In this document: in pieces, positions 23,827 through 32,176 of the stretch
How positions within the stretch are numbered: position 1 is the first letter of the stretch
How the letters are laid out: each line of letters begins with the position of its first letter
Source: Mycobacterium sp. 852013-51886_SCH5428379
Lineage (GTDB): Bacteria; Actinomycetota; Actinomycetes; Mycobacteriales; Mycobacteriaceae
Length of the DNA stretch: 64,000 bases
Assembly (NCBI RefSeq): GCF_001665575.1
Contig: NZ_LZSU01000043.1
Span: forward strand, 22,994 to 86,993
Reading direction: 5' to 3'
Program-made: the position numbers and the translations under genes
The notes under the pieces: generated by a model
What the model was told of the DNA's origin: nothing
The model's input: the letters and a program-made list of their open reading frames with translations, nothing else
Database searches by the model: none

Positions 23827-24672
23827 CTACGCGGCCGCGGCCGCTGCGGGTTCGCCGGGCTTGGCTTCGCCGTCACGCCAGCGGAAGGCGCGCCGGGACA
23901 GGCGCTCGAGCAGGACGCGGTCGGTCAGCACCATGAAGGCGATGAAGAACGCGATCCACGCGACGAACCCGGGCAACTGGTTGGCGTCGTACCAATACCG
24001 GGCCCGATGTCCGACACCGTCGGCCGATCCGAACCACTCCGACAGGAGCAGCCCGTTCCAGCCCGACATGACGCCGAATCGGATACCGGCCACCACGTAG
24101 CCGGTGACCGACGGCAGCACGGCATGCCGTAGGCGGCGCGCCGGCGGGACGTCGTAGGACTGCGACATGTCCAGAAGCGCCGGCGGAATCGAGCGTGCTC
24201 CGGCTGCGACGTTGACCACGACGAACGGGATGGCCGAGAGGACGACGGTGAGGATCGGCGCGGTATCGGAGAACCCGAACCACATGGCGCACAACAGCGC
24301 CCAGATCACGGCCGGGATGGCCAGGCCGACGAGGTTCACGTCTCCGAAGAGGTCGTCGAAGACCCGGAACGTGCCGATCGCCAGTCCGATGATCACCCCG
24401 AGGACGATCGAGATGACCATACCGATCACGAAACGCTGCATGCTGATGGCGAAGTTGAAGAAGAACTCGCCGCGTTCGATCTCGTTGATGGCCGCCTTGA
24501 CCACCGGGACGGGTCCCGGGATGCGGTCGCCGAAGGTGCCGGCCAACTGCCACAGCAGCAGGAACAGTAGCGCGGCCGCGGCGGTCGCGCCGACCGGACC
24601 GGTCAGCCAACCGGGTGCGGCCTTGCGGCGCGCGGTGACCGTGTCGCCACGGTCGATCACGGGTGCGCTCAT
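23827..24672 (-). CDS. ABC transporter permease, NitT/TauT (SsuC) type
   Basis: A 281-residue inner-membrane permease with about six hydrophobic segments. After a first helix at about 30-48 it follows the SsuC/TauC pattern, including the EAA-like cytosolic loop DMSQSYDVPPARRLRHAVLPSV, which contacts the ATPase. It starts 1 bp before the end of the preceding permease gene, so the two membrane subunits are coupled. The two permeases are distinct sequences and probably form a heterodimer. Confidence 0.9.
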   Translation of the reverse strand: MSAPVIDRGDTVTARRKAAPGWLTGPVGATAAAALLFLLLWQLAGTFGDRIPGPVPVVKAAINEIERGEFFFNFAISMQRFVIGMVISIVLGVIIGLAIGTFRVFDDLFGDVNLVGLAIPAVIWALLCAMWFGFSDTAPILTVVLSAIPFVVVNVAAGARSIPPALLDMSQSYDVPPARRLRHAVLPSVTGYVVAGIRFGVMSGWNGLLLSEWFGSADGVGHRARYWYDANQLPGFVAWIAFFIAFMVLTDRVLLERLSRRAFRWRDGEAKPGEPAAAAAA

Positions 24673-24673
24673 A

Positions 24674-25510
24674 TCAGCGTCCCCCTCTCCATGCGAAGAA
24701 CCGTTGTTCGAGGCCGGCCAGGATCACGCGCTCGATCAACAAGATGAAGAGCACGAAGAAACCGGTCCAGGCCAGCACGCCGGCCACTGAGAACTCCTGG
24801 AAGGACTGGCGAATCATGAAGCCGATACCGCTGCGGCCACCGAACACCTCGGTGAGGGCCTCGACCTTCCAGGCCATCGCGAAGCCGTAGCGCAGCGCGG
24901 CGAACAGGAACGGCATCACCGACGGCAGGAACACCGACTTGATGACGTCACCCCGCCCGAGGCCGTACACCGTGCTCATGTCGACCAGTCGGCGGTCGAC
25001 CTCTTCGACGCCCTGGGCGACGTTGAGCGCGACGTAGGGCAGCGCGACGAACGAGACCACCACGACGGGCCCGATGGCTCCGATGCCGAACAGGATCAGC
25101 GCGAACACCGCGAAGGCAAGGCCGGGAACATTGCCCAGCACCAGCAGCGGCTGCTGCCAGAAGTACTTCTGGTAGCGGACACGGCCCATCAGCAGGCCGA
25201 GCGGTACCCCGAACACGGTGCCGATGGCGAAGCCGAGCGCGATCTTGACGATGCTGGAACCGAACTGGACGAACGCGGTGCCGTCGGCCGCCAGATGCCA
25301 CATCTCGGCACCGACGGTCCACGGCGTGGGCAGTACGTACTCGGTGAACAGCACGAGCGAGCAGAAGGCCCAAACCCCCAGCAGCAGTGCGTAACCGATG
25401 AAGTGGAGTCCCACCCGCCGTACGGAGGTGGCCAGGGGACTCGTGGGGGTCACCCCCGTTTCCGGGGGTGCACTCGCCACGTCAGCGCTTCGGTTGGTGG
25501 TGACTGTCAC
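24674..25510 (-). CDS. ABC transporter permease, NitT/TauT type
   Basis: A 278-residue permease with the same architecture as its neighbour: about six membrane segments and an EAA loop (DMSTVYGLGRGDVIKSVFLPSVMPF). The GTG at 25510 (TVTTNRSADV) overlaps the stop of the binding-protein gene as GTGA, which decides the start; longer frames would lie within that gene. It is a membrane half of the importer. Confidence 0.9.
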   Translation of the reverse strand: MTVTTNRSADVASAPPETGVTPTSPLATSVRRVGLHFIGYALLLGVWAFCSLVLFTEYVLPTPWTVGAEMWHLAADGTAFVQFGSSIVKIALGFAIGTVFGVPLGLLMGRVRYQKYFWQQPLLVLGNVPGLAFAVFALILFGIGAIGPVVVVSFVALPYVALNVAQGVEEVDRRLVDMSTVYGLGRGDVIKSVFLPSVMPFLFAALRYGFAMAWKVEALTEVFGGRSGIGFMIRQSFQEFSVAGVLAWTGFFVLFILLIERVILAGLEQRFFAWRGGR

Positions 25511-26550
25511 GACTGTCCGCTCTTCTCCGACGGACGGAACTTCGGCAGCGCCTGATCCTCGGCCATGAACCCGGTCTCCTTGAGGAACGGGAAGACCTTG
25601 CCCTCGTTGTCGGCCCAGGTCTGGTCGAACCGCACGTCGCGCACGAACCAGTCGTGTTCGGCGATGTAGTCCTGCACGAAGGAGATGTCCTCGGGTGCCT
25701 CGACCGCGAAATGCTGCGGGTAGGTCTCGATGATCTTGGCCTTGTTGGCTTCCCACTCCTTCAGGCCGCGCTGCCAGACGTCGAGGAAGAACTCGACCTG
25801 CTCGGGGTTCTCCCGCGCCCACTCGTTGCCGGCCAGGAACACGTTGATCATCGGACCCTCATGGCCTTCGACGACGAGCTCGGAGTACATGTCGGCGGCC
25901 GACTTGCCGTCGTAGAGCACCTTGAGTTCACCACTGCGCAAACCCGGGGCGGCGAATTCGGGCAGGCATACGCACGCGGCCACCTCACCCTTGCTCACGA
26001 GGTCGGCCTGCTGCTGGGGGTCGGAGACGATCAGGTTGTAATCGCCACCACCCGTGCGGAAGTCGACGCCGTGCATCTTCTTGGCGTACGCGCCCCACAG
26101 CAGCGTCGCCGACACCGCGGTGTAGACCGAGACGTCTTCGCTCTTGATGTCCGCCAGGCTCTGTGCGGGATTGTCGGCGCGCGTGATGATGACGCTTCGG
26201 TCAAGGTTGTACTTGCCGATGATGATGGTGTCGCGGCCCGTCTCCTCTTCGATGACCGGCACCTCGTAGGAGGCGGAGGAGACGATGTCGGCATGGCCGC
26301 CGGCGAAGACGCCGAACTCGTCCCACGTCGACGAGGCTTCGATGTTGATGCCGGACTCGGCCTCCATCTCCTCGAGAATTCCCTGGTCGGTGATGTAATC
26401 CCACACCGGGTCGGGGGCGAAGGTGAACCGGATGGTCCCGCCGTCTCCGCCGCCGCCGCCCGAATCGGGCCGGGAGACGCACCCGGACATCGCGATTGCG
26501 GTCGCGGCGGCGAGAGCCACGGCCGTGATACGGCGCCCCAGTACTTTCAC
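25507..26550 (-). CDS. ABC transporter substrate-binding lipoprotein, NitT/TauT type
   Basis: A 347-residue lipoprotein. The signal MKVLGRRITAVALAAATAIAMSGC ends in lipobox MSGC, followed by a Gly-rich linker. The mature domain has the NMT1/SsuA-like order: IRFTFAPDPVWDYITDQGILEEME, ADIVSSASYEVPVIEEETGRD, and a late WQRGLKEWEANKAKIIETYPQHF. It starts at a GTG overlapping the upstream regulator's stop (GTGA). It captures the substrate at the membrane for the two permeases. The transported compound could be an aromatic acid, sulfonate or similar anion; the sequence does not settle it. Confidence 0.9.
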   Translation of the reverse strand: MKVLGRRITAVALAAATAIAMSGCVSRPDSGGGGGDGGTIRFTFAPDPVWDYITDQGILEEMEAESGINIEASSTWDEFGVFAGGHADIVSSASYEVPVIEEETGRDTIIIGKYNLDRSVIITRADNPAQSLADIKSEDVSVYTAVSATLLWGAYAKKMHGVDFRTGGGDYNLIVSDPQQQADLVSKGEVAACVCLPEFAAPGLRSGELKVLYDGKSAADMYSELVVEGHEGPMINVFLAGNEWARENPEQVEFFLDVWQRGLKEWEANKAKIIETYPQHFAVEAPEDISFVQDYIAEHDWFVRDVRFDQTWADNEGKVFPFLKETGFMAEDQALPKFRPSEKSGQS

Positions 26551-27293
26551 GATTGTGTTCCCTTCGTTCGGCCGCCCCTGGGCATCGTTGCCGAGAGCGC
26601 GGGGTCTTGATGATCGCGATCGTGATAGCTGACAAGGTCGTCAGCGCCGGTCACGGACGGATGTTCGAGCAGGTAGGACAGGATGTGGTCGTGGGAGGTG
26701 GCCAGGTGCTCGCGGGTGAGCTTCGCCGCCAACGCTGCGTCGCCGGATTCCACCGCAGCCAGGATCGCTGCGTGCTCGGCGTGCAGGTGTTCGGTCTGTC
26801 CGATCACCTCGACGTGCATGTACAGATAGCGGTCGGTGAGCCGTCGTAGCTGTTCGACCAGGTCGATCATGCGGGGCCGACCGGCCCGCTTGTAGACGGC
26901 GGCATGGAATTCGGCGTTGGCGTGCAACCAGATCGGCGTCTCGCTACTGGTCTCCATGACGGTCATCTGCCTGCGCATGATCATGATCTCGGCGCGACCG
27001 ACCTTGGGCACCGCGATCTGGGTGGCCAACGGTTCGACCGCTTCCCGGAGTTCGTAGAGCTCCTGCAGCTCTGGGATCGACATCCCGATGACGACGGCGG
27101 TGGCATTGGTGCTCGGATGAAGTAGCCCCTCACCGGCGAGCATCTGCAGAGCGTCGCGGACGGGGATCCGGCTGACGCCGAATCGCTCGGCGATGCTCAG
27201 CTGCGACAGCCGCGAACCGGGCGCGATCTTCCCCTGAAGGATCTCGGTGCGCAGCTCCGACGCGACGCGACTTGCGGCGCTTTCGTATGCCAT
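26547..27293 (-). CDS. GntR-family (FCD) transcriptional regulator
   Basis: A 248-residue regulator. The N-terminal winged helix (about 5-72) has SRVASELRTEILQGKIAPGSRLSQLSIAERFGVSRIPVRDAL, and the C-terminal FCD domain has ELYELREAVEPLA and metal-type His residues (NAEFHAAVYK, EHAAILAAVESGD). The ATG at 27293 is decided by a perfect AAGGAGG five bases upstream. It is the first gene of a seven-gene overlapping operon (regulator, binding protein, two permeases, ATPase, ALDH, hydratase), so it probably controls its own operon through the palindrome at 27323-27332. Confidence 0.92.
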   Translation of the reverse strand: MAYESAASRVASELRTEILQGKIAPGSRLSQLSIAERFGVSRIPVRDALQMLAGEGLLHPSTNATAVVIGMSIPELQELYELREAVEPLATQIAVPKVGRAEIMIMRRQMTVMETSSETPIWLHANAEFHAAVYKRAGRPRMIDLVEQLRRLTDRYLYMHVEVIGQTEHLHAEHAAILAAVESGDAALAAKLTREHLATSHDHILSYLLEHPSVTGADDLVSYHDRDHQDPALSATMPRGGRTKGTQS

Positions 27294-27322
27294 CTGACCT
27301 CCTTGTCTACCAACTGCGAGAA

Positions 27323-27332
27323 ATGTATACAT
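27323..27332. promoter_or_regulatory. Candidate FCD/GntR operator
   Basis: ATGTATACAT is a perfect 10-bp palindrome 30 bp upstream of the FCD regulator start. Its GTATAC core is the type of centre bound by FadR/FCD-class GntR proteins. It is well placed to autoregulate the operon. Confidence 0.65.
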
Positions 27333-27489
27333 CGCCTCATTGTGTTGTCAATCACTACGTTGCAATCGTGTGGGTCAGCTCACTCGTGGGCCGCTGAGGT
27401 GCGGCGGAAGGGAAGCGGGCGAATCTCAGCCTCGACCCGGTGATCGTGGCGAGGGGTCCTCACCACCGTCCGGCCCGGTCAGACAGTCA

Positions 27490-28482
27490 CTACCAGTCCA
27501 GCCATCGCAAGGCGTTGGCGCGCAGGGCTTCTGGGGCGAGACCCAGCGCCGTCGCCGAGCGGACCGGATGTGCATCGGCCATGTCGAATGGATAGTCGGA
27601 ACCGAGGGTGATGCGATCGGGATGCACCGTCTTGCAGAGCAATTCACCCGCCGGCACCGAGTGGGCCAGGGAATCGGCGTAGACGTGGGCGCGGAACGTC
27701 TCGCTTGGTGGGGTGTCGCTGTCGGCGGAGACGTCGGAACGCATGCGCCACCCGTGGTCCCACCGGCCCAGCAGCGCCGGCGCGACCCCGGCCCCGTGCA
27801 CGAACGCGATGCGGAGCGTCGGTATGCGGTCGAAGGTCCCGCCGAGCAGGATCGAAGCGATCGCGGTCGCCGATTCGACGGGGTTGCCGATCAGATTCTG
27901 CAGGTAGTGGTGGTTGAAGCCGGGCCGCGGCTGCTGCGTCGGATGCACCAGTACGGCCAGGCCGGCATCCGCACAGGCGTCGAGGACGTGGTGCAGTTCG
28001 GGGTCGCCCAGCGTCAGGGATTCCACGACCGGAGGTACCGACACACCGCGAATCCCGTCGGCCACCAGTTGCTTCACCTCCGCGGCGGTGGCGCCGCGGT
28101 CCTGCAGTGGCAGCACGCCCAGGGGGATGAGCCGGTCGGGATGGCTCTCGCACATCCGCATCAGGCCCTCGTTGACCCGGCGCGCGTACTCGGCCGCATC
28201 GTCGGCGCCGGCGGTGACGGCGAACGCGTAGGGCGGCGCCGACACCACCCGCACCGCGAGGTCTTCCGCATCCATGTCGGCGAGAATGCGCGGTACGCCG
28301 GAGATCTCGTCGCGGGTCACCGCAATGGGAAAGTCGCCGAGGTACAACTCGTCGCCGCCTCGCTCGGCCAGTGCGCGGGGACCGTCCGCGGCGGGGATCT
28401 CATAGCAGTCTTCCGGCAGCAGGTGCGCGTGGATGTCGATGTGGCCCGGTGCGAGCGCGGAAGGGGAGGTCACGTGATGCAT
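27490..28482 (-). CDS. Amidohydrolase family protein (ACMSD-type decarboxylase/hydrolase)
   Basis: A 330-residue TIM-barrel metal enzyme of the amidohydrolase-2 family. It shows HIDIHAHLLP (HxH metal ligands), AVLVHPTQQ, FVHGAGVAP and TLGSDYPFD (the metal-binding Asp), in the order found in 2-amino-3-carboxymuconate-semialdehyde decarboxylase and related enzymes. These act on ring-cleavage products or aromatic carboxylates. AAAGAG lies just before the ATG. It is divergent from a PucR-type regulator that may control it, with a palindromic repeat in the gap. Confidence 0.87.
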   Translation of the reverse strand: MHHVTSPSALAPGHIDIHAHLLPEDCYEIPAADGPRALAERGGDELYLGDFPIAVTRDEISGVPRILADMDAEDLAVRVVSAPPYAFAVTAGADDAAEYARRVNEGLMRMCESHPDRLIPLGVLPLQDRGATAAEVKQLVADGIRGVSVPPVVESLTLGDPELHHVLDACADAGLAVLVHPTQQPRPGFNHHYLQNLIGNPVESATAIASILLGGTFDRIPTLRIAFVHGAGVAPALLGRWDHGWRMRSDVSADSDTPPSETFRAHVYADSLAHSVPAGELLCKTVHPDRITLGSDYPFDMADAHPVRSATALGLAPEALRANALRWLDW

Positions 28483-28614
28483 CTCTTTCGTCGTCGGTTT
28501 GCTGAGTGTAGGAGGTTGCGAATTGGGCTCCGTGCTCTGATCAGAGGAAGTTCCGCCGTTTGCGCGCTACGAACGTCTAACGCTCATCGCCACCGGCGAC
28601 ATGGCGGGCATGTC

Positions 28615-28680
28615 GCAATGTCGGCCTCACAGCGTCGTCATCGACATATGTGCATGGCGCGGCTGTCAGCCCGACATTGC
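28615..28680. repeat. 66-bp palindromic intergenic repeat, copy 1
   Basis: Arms of 19 bp (28615-28633 and 28662-28680) form an inverted repeat with two mismatches around a 28-bp spacer. The right arm GCTGTCAGCCCGACATTGC is the exact reverse complement of the left arm of the copy at 47392-47457, which has the same spacer length. This looks like a REP/BIME-type or MITE-like family. Confidence 0.75.
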
Positions 28681-28738
28681 GATCGGACCGCGATGCGCAT
28701 GACGTCCTCGCGAGCAGGCCGTCCGGCACACTGACCGG

Positions 28739-30340
28739 GTGGACACGACTCCCATGCCGCCGAGCGCCGGCGAGATCGTCGGCGGCATCGCCGCGCGGGA
28801 CATCGCTCGTCTGCTCGGCGAGAATTTGGTCATACCGGTGGCGCCGGCCGCTGACGAAGACGCCAGGCTCCGAACGGTGGGGGTGTTCGACGGATCGTCG
28901 GAGGACTGCCCGGACGTCCTTCTCGTGGTGGGCGTGGCGCCGTCCGACTGGCAGGAGGTCATCGTCCGGTCAGCCGGCGCGGGCGCCCGCGCGGTGATCG
29001 TCGGCCCGATCCCCGACGGCGTCCGCAATGAGGTCCGGTCGGCCGCCGTCCAGGCGGGGCTGTGTCTGCTCGAGCGTCGGGCGGAAGTGCCGTGGCTGGA
29101 GTTGTCCGATCTGGCCCGCGATCTGATGTCCCAGGCCGACACCGAGGAGATCCGGGAATCCGGTGTCGCGCTGGAGGATCTGGCCGGCGTGGCAGAGTCA
29201 CTCGCGGAGATGCTCGGCGGCCACGTGATCATCGAGGACGCGAAGTTCCGGGTGCTGTCCTATTCGAGTTCCACCGGCCAGGTCGACCGCGGCCGGGATA
29301 TCGCCATCCTCGGCCGCCGGATCCCCGACGACTGGCTGCGGCATCTGGAATCTCTGGGCGTCATCGACACACTTCTGGGTACCGACGAGGTCGTGTCGAT
29401 CGATAACGGCCCCTTCGAAGCCCGTCGACGCCTACTGTGTTCCATTCGCGCGGAACGTTTCCTGCTCGGGGTGCTCTGGGTCGCCGAGGGCGAGACACCC
29501 CTACCCGGGGACATCGAGGAGCGCATGGTCGCCGCCGCACGTACCGCGGCGCCGTTCCTGCTGAAACATCAGGAGGCCGGCTTCCAGCGCCGGGCGTCGC
29601 AGAACAGGCAGCTGCGGCTGTTGCTCGACCAAGGGTCGATTCCCCGATCCACTGCCGAGGAGTACGGGTTGTCGCCGGCCGCCCGGTACACGGTGCTGGC
29701 TTTGCGGGCCTCTCCCGATGCACTGCTGACCAACCTCGACCGGAACCGCACCGTCGAATCCGTGGGGATGTACTGCCAGTCGTACCGATGGCGTGCCGTC
29801 ACCACAGACATCGGCCACACCGTCTACTGCGTGCTCGCTCACGACGGTGACACCTCCGATGCCCGCCTCGCCGCATTCGCCTCCTCCATGGGGGAACACG
29901 TCAGGCGCGCATTGCTGGGACGCGATATCCAGGTCGCGATCAGCCGGACCGTCCGTGCGCTGCCGGACATTCCCACCGCCCGGGGTCAGGTCGATGAGGT
30001 GCTCGAAATCTGTTCACCGGCGGAAGGTTCGACGGTGACACCATTCGACGACGCGCTTGCGCGTATCGCCCTGGCCCGTGTCGGCCAGTTCGTTGCGGCC
30101 GCCGAGATCGGCCATCCGAAACTGGACCGTCTGCGGGCCGAGGACGAGGCCAGCGGGTCGGAGTACACGGCGACGTTGTCGGCGTACCTGTCGGCGTTCG
30201 GCAACGTGACGGCCGCAGCCGATCACCTGAACATCCACGTGACCACGTTGCGCTACCGCTTGAAGCGGATCCAGGCCATCGCCGGGCTGGACCTCGACGA
30301 TCCTGCGGAGCGGCTGCTGTGCGAACTGCTCCTGCGGTAA
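28739..30340 (+). CDS. PucR/CdaR-type transcriptional regulator
   Basis: A 533-residue regulator. An N-terminal region (about 1-135) of unclear fold is followed by a GAF-like sensor (about 140-285, HVIIEDAKFRVLSYS through FLLGVLWVAEG), a middle CdaR-type domain (about 300-430), and a C-terminal PucR helix-turn-helix (YTATLSAYLSAFGNVTAAADHLNIHVTTLRYRLKRIQ). The start is GTG 28739. Regulators of this type usually activate neighbouring catabolic genes in response to the substrate. Candidates are the divergent amidohydrolase and the downstream cyclase-SDR pair, 95 bp away. Confidence 0.88.
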   Translation: MDTTPMPPSAGEIVGGIAARDIARLLGENLVIPVAPAADEDARLRTVGVFDGSSEDCPDVLLVVGVAPSDWQEVIVRSAGAGARAVIVGPIPDGVRNEVRSAAVQAGLCLLERRAEVPWLELSDLARDLMSQADTEEIRESGVALEDLAGVAESLAEMLGGHVIIEDAKFRVLSYSSSTGQVDRGRDIAILGRRIPDDWLRHLESLGVIDTLLGTDEVVSIDNGPFEARRRLLCSIRAERFLLGVLWVAEGETPLPGDIEERMVAAARTAAPFLLKHQEAGFQRRASQNRQLRLLLDQGSIPRSTAEEYGLSPAARYTVLALRASPDALLTNLDRNRTVESVGMYCQSYRWRAVTTDIGHTVYCVLAHDGDTSDARLAAFASSMGEHVRRALLGRDIQVAISRTVRALPDIPTARGQVDEVLEICSPAEGSTVTPFDDALARIALARVGQFVAAAEIGHPKLDRLRAEDEASGSEYTATLSAYLSAFGNVTAAADHLNIHVTTLRYRLKRIQAIAGLDLDDPAERLLCELLLR

Positions 30341-30435
30341 ACCGGCCGGCGCTTCCTCTGATCGTCGAGCGGATCGGGTCGACTTCTCTCCTGTGGGAGC
30401 AAACGATTGGGGGCCGCGCGCCGTAGATTTCGGCC

Positions 30436-31404
30436 ATGACGACCAGCCAGCAATCCATCACCTTCGACCTCTTCCACGAGCTCTACGAGTCGTGCAACAA
30501 CTGGGGCCGCTGGGGGAGTGAGGATCAGCGCGGCACGCTGAACTTCATCACCCCCGACGTGATCACCGCCGCCGCTTCGATGGTCCGGACCGGCAAGACC
30601 ATCTCACTGCAGTTGCCGCTCGACGGGGCGGGTCCGCAGACCGGCGCCTTCGGCCGGGTCAATCCGGTGCACCAGATGGCGGCCACCGGCACAGATCACC
30701 TGGCGGGCACGCAGACCTACAGCGCCGATCCGCTGGGTTGGGGTTTCGCCGATGACAGCCTGTTCCTGTTTCTGCAGGGCGGCACTCAATGGGACGCCCT
30801 CGGACACATCTTCCGGGACGGGAAGATGTTCAACGGGTTCAGCGCGGGCGAGGTGACATCCTCCGGCGCAGCGCGCGGCGGTGTGGAGCACATGCCGACG
30901 ATCGCCACACGCGGTGTGCTGCTCGATATTCCGCGTGTCAAGGGCAAGACGCACCTCGAGCCCGGGGAGGCGATCTACCCGGAGGACCTCGACGAGGCCT
31001 GCGACTTCCACGGCGTCACCGTCGGTCGCGGAGACATCGTGCTGATCCGGACCGGTGACATGGCTGCGCGGCGCGATCTGCCCGGTTGGGGCGGCTACTC
31101 CGCCGGTGACGCTCCCGGGCTTTCGCTGTCGGTGGCGCGCTGGCTGTACGAGAAAGAGGTCGCGGGAATCGCGACCGACACCTGGGGCGCCGAGGTTCGA
31201 CCCAACGAACTCGAGGGAACGTTCCAGCCGCTGCACCTGGTGATGATCGTGTCCATGGGGTTGCTGGTCGGCGAGATCTGGTACCTCGACGCGCTCGCCG
31301 ACGACTGCGCTGCCGACGGGCAGTACGACTTCCTTCTGGTCGGGCCGCCGCTGGTGATCCCCGGCGCCGTCGGCTCTCCGGTGAACCCCCAGGCCATCAA
31401 GTGA
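30436..31404 (+). CDS. Cyclase family protein (kynurenine formamidase-like metal hydrolase), Gln variant
   Basis: A 322-residue protein of the cyclase/formamidase family, which hydrolyses amides or lactones with a bound metal. The family motif HxGTHxDxxxH appears as Q114-G-GT-Q118-W-D120-ALG-H124, so the first two His are Gln while Asp and the last His remain. Other family segments are NWGRWGSEDQRGTLN near the start and GDIVLIRTGD with a later GIATDTWG. It overlaps the following SDR gene (GTGA) and follows the PucR-type regulator. The Gln variant is seen as a subgroup of the family. The substrate is unknown, possibly a cyclic ester or amide in the nearby degradative route. Confidence 0.85.
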   Translation: MTTSQQSITFDLFHELYESCNNWGRWGSEDQRGTLNFITPDVITAAASMVRTGKTISLQLPLDGAGPQTGAFGRVNPVHQMAATGTDHLAGTQTYSADPLGWGFADDSLFLFLQGGTQWDALGHIFRDGKMFNGFSAGEVTSSGAARGGVEHMPTIATRGVLLDIPRVKGKTHLEPGEAIYPEDLDEACDFHGVTVGRGDIVLIRTGDMAARRDLPGWGGYSAGDAPGLSLSVARWLYEKEVAGIATDTWGAEVRPNELEGTFQPLHLVMIVSMGLLVGEIWYLDALADDCAADGQYDFLLVGPPLVIPGAVGSPVNPQAIK

Positions 31405-32174
31405 CAGGGGGTGCGGTCGACGCCCTGGTGGGGGGCGCATCGCTGGCCGGCAGGCACGCCTGGGTGACGGGCGCCGGCTCGGGGATCGGCCGGGCGTCCG
31501 CTGTCGCGCTCGCCCGCCTGGGCGCGACCGCTCATCTCGTGGGCCGCACCGTCGAATCGCTGCAGGCGACGGCCCGTCTGATAGGTGAGTACGGCGGCTC
31601 GGCGGTGGTCCATGCCGGCGACGTGACCGACGGAGGGTTCGTCTCGGCGCTGATGGCCGACGAGCGCGTCGACGTCCTGGTCAACAGCGCTGGGCGCAAC
31701 ATTCCCCAGAGTGTCGACGAGATCACTGCGGAGACCTATGCGGCGGTCATGGACGTCAATGTCGCGGCCGTCCTGTTCGTGACGCAGCAAGCGGTCGCCC
31801 GCATGCGCGAGCACGGGCAGGGCGGGTCGATCGTGTCGATCGGATCGCAGATGGGTCATGTCGGCGGCCCGCAACGCACGCTGTACTGCACCTCGAAGTG
31901 GGCGCTGGAGGGAATGACGAAAGCGCTCGCTCTCGAACTGGCCGGTGAGGGCATCCGGGTGAACACCGTCGCCCCCACCTTCATCGAGACCGAGCTGACG
32001 GCGCAAAACCTGGCCAAGCCCGAGTTCCGGGACTGGGTGCTGGGCGAGATCCCGATGCGCAGGCTGGGGACGGTGGACGAAGTCGCCGCTGCCGTCGCCT
32101 ATCTCGCCAGCCCGGCGTCGTCGCTCACCACCGGCACCTCCCTGCTGGTCGACGGCGGGTGGACCGCGCACTGA
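31401..32174 (+). CDS. SDR family oxidoreductase
   Basis: A 257-residue classical SDR: TGAGSGIGRA cofactor loop, NSAGRN, Ser in IGSQMG, YCTSK catalytic pair, and the C-terminal LLVDGGWT. The start is a GTG overlapping the cyclase gene stop, so the two are co-translated. It ends 2 bp from the convergent Baeyer-Villiger monooxygenase gene. It probably oxidises a secondary alcohol to the ketone used by such a monooxygenase, or a related step. The substrate is not evident. Confidence 0.9.
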   Translation: MTGGAVDALVGGASLAGRHAWVTGAGSGIGRASAVALARLGATAHLVGRTVESLQATARLIGEYGGSAVVHAGDVTDGGFVSALMADERVDVLVNSAGRNIPQSVDEITAETYAAVMDVNVAAVLFVTQQAVARMREHGQGGSIVSIGSQMGHVGGPQRTLYCTSKWALEGMTKALALELAGEGIRVNTVAPTFIETELTAQNLAKPEFRDWVLGEIPMRRLGTVDEVAAAVAYLASPASSLTTGTSLLVDGGWTAH

Positions 32175-32176
32175 GG

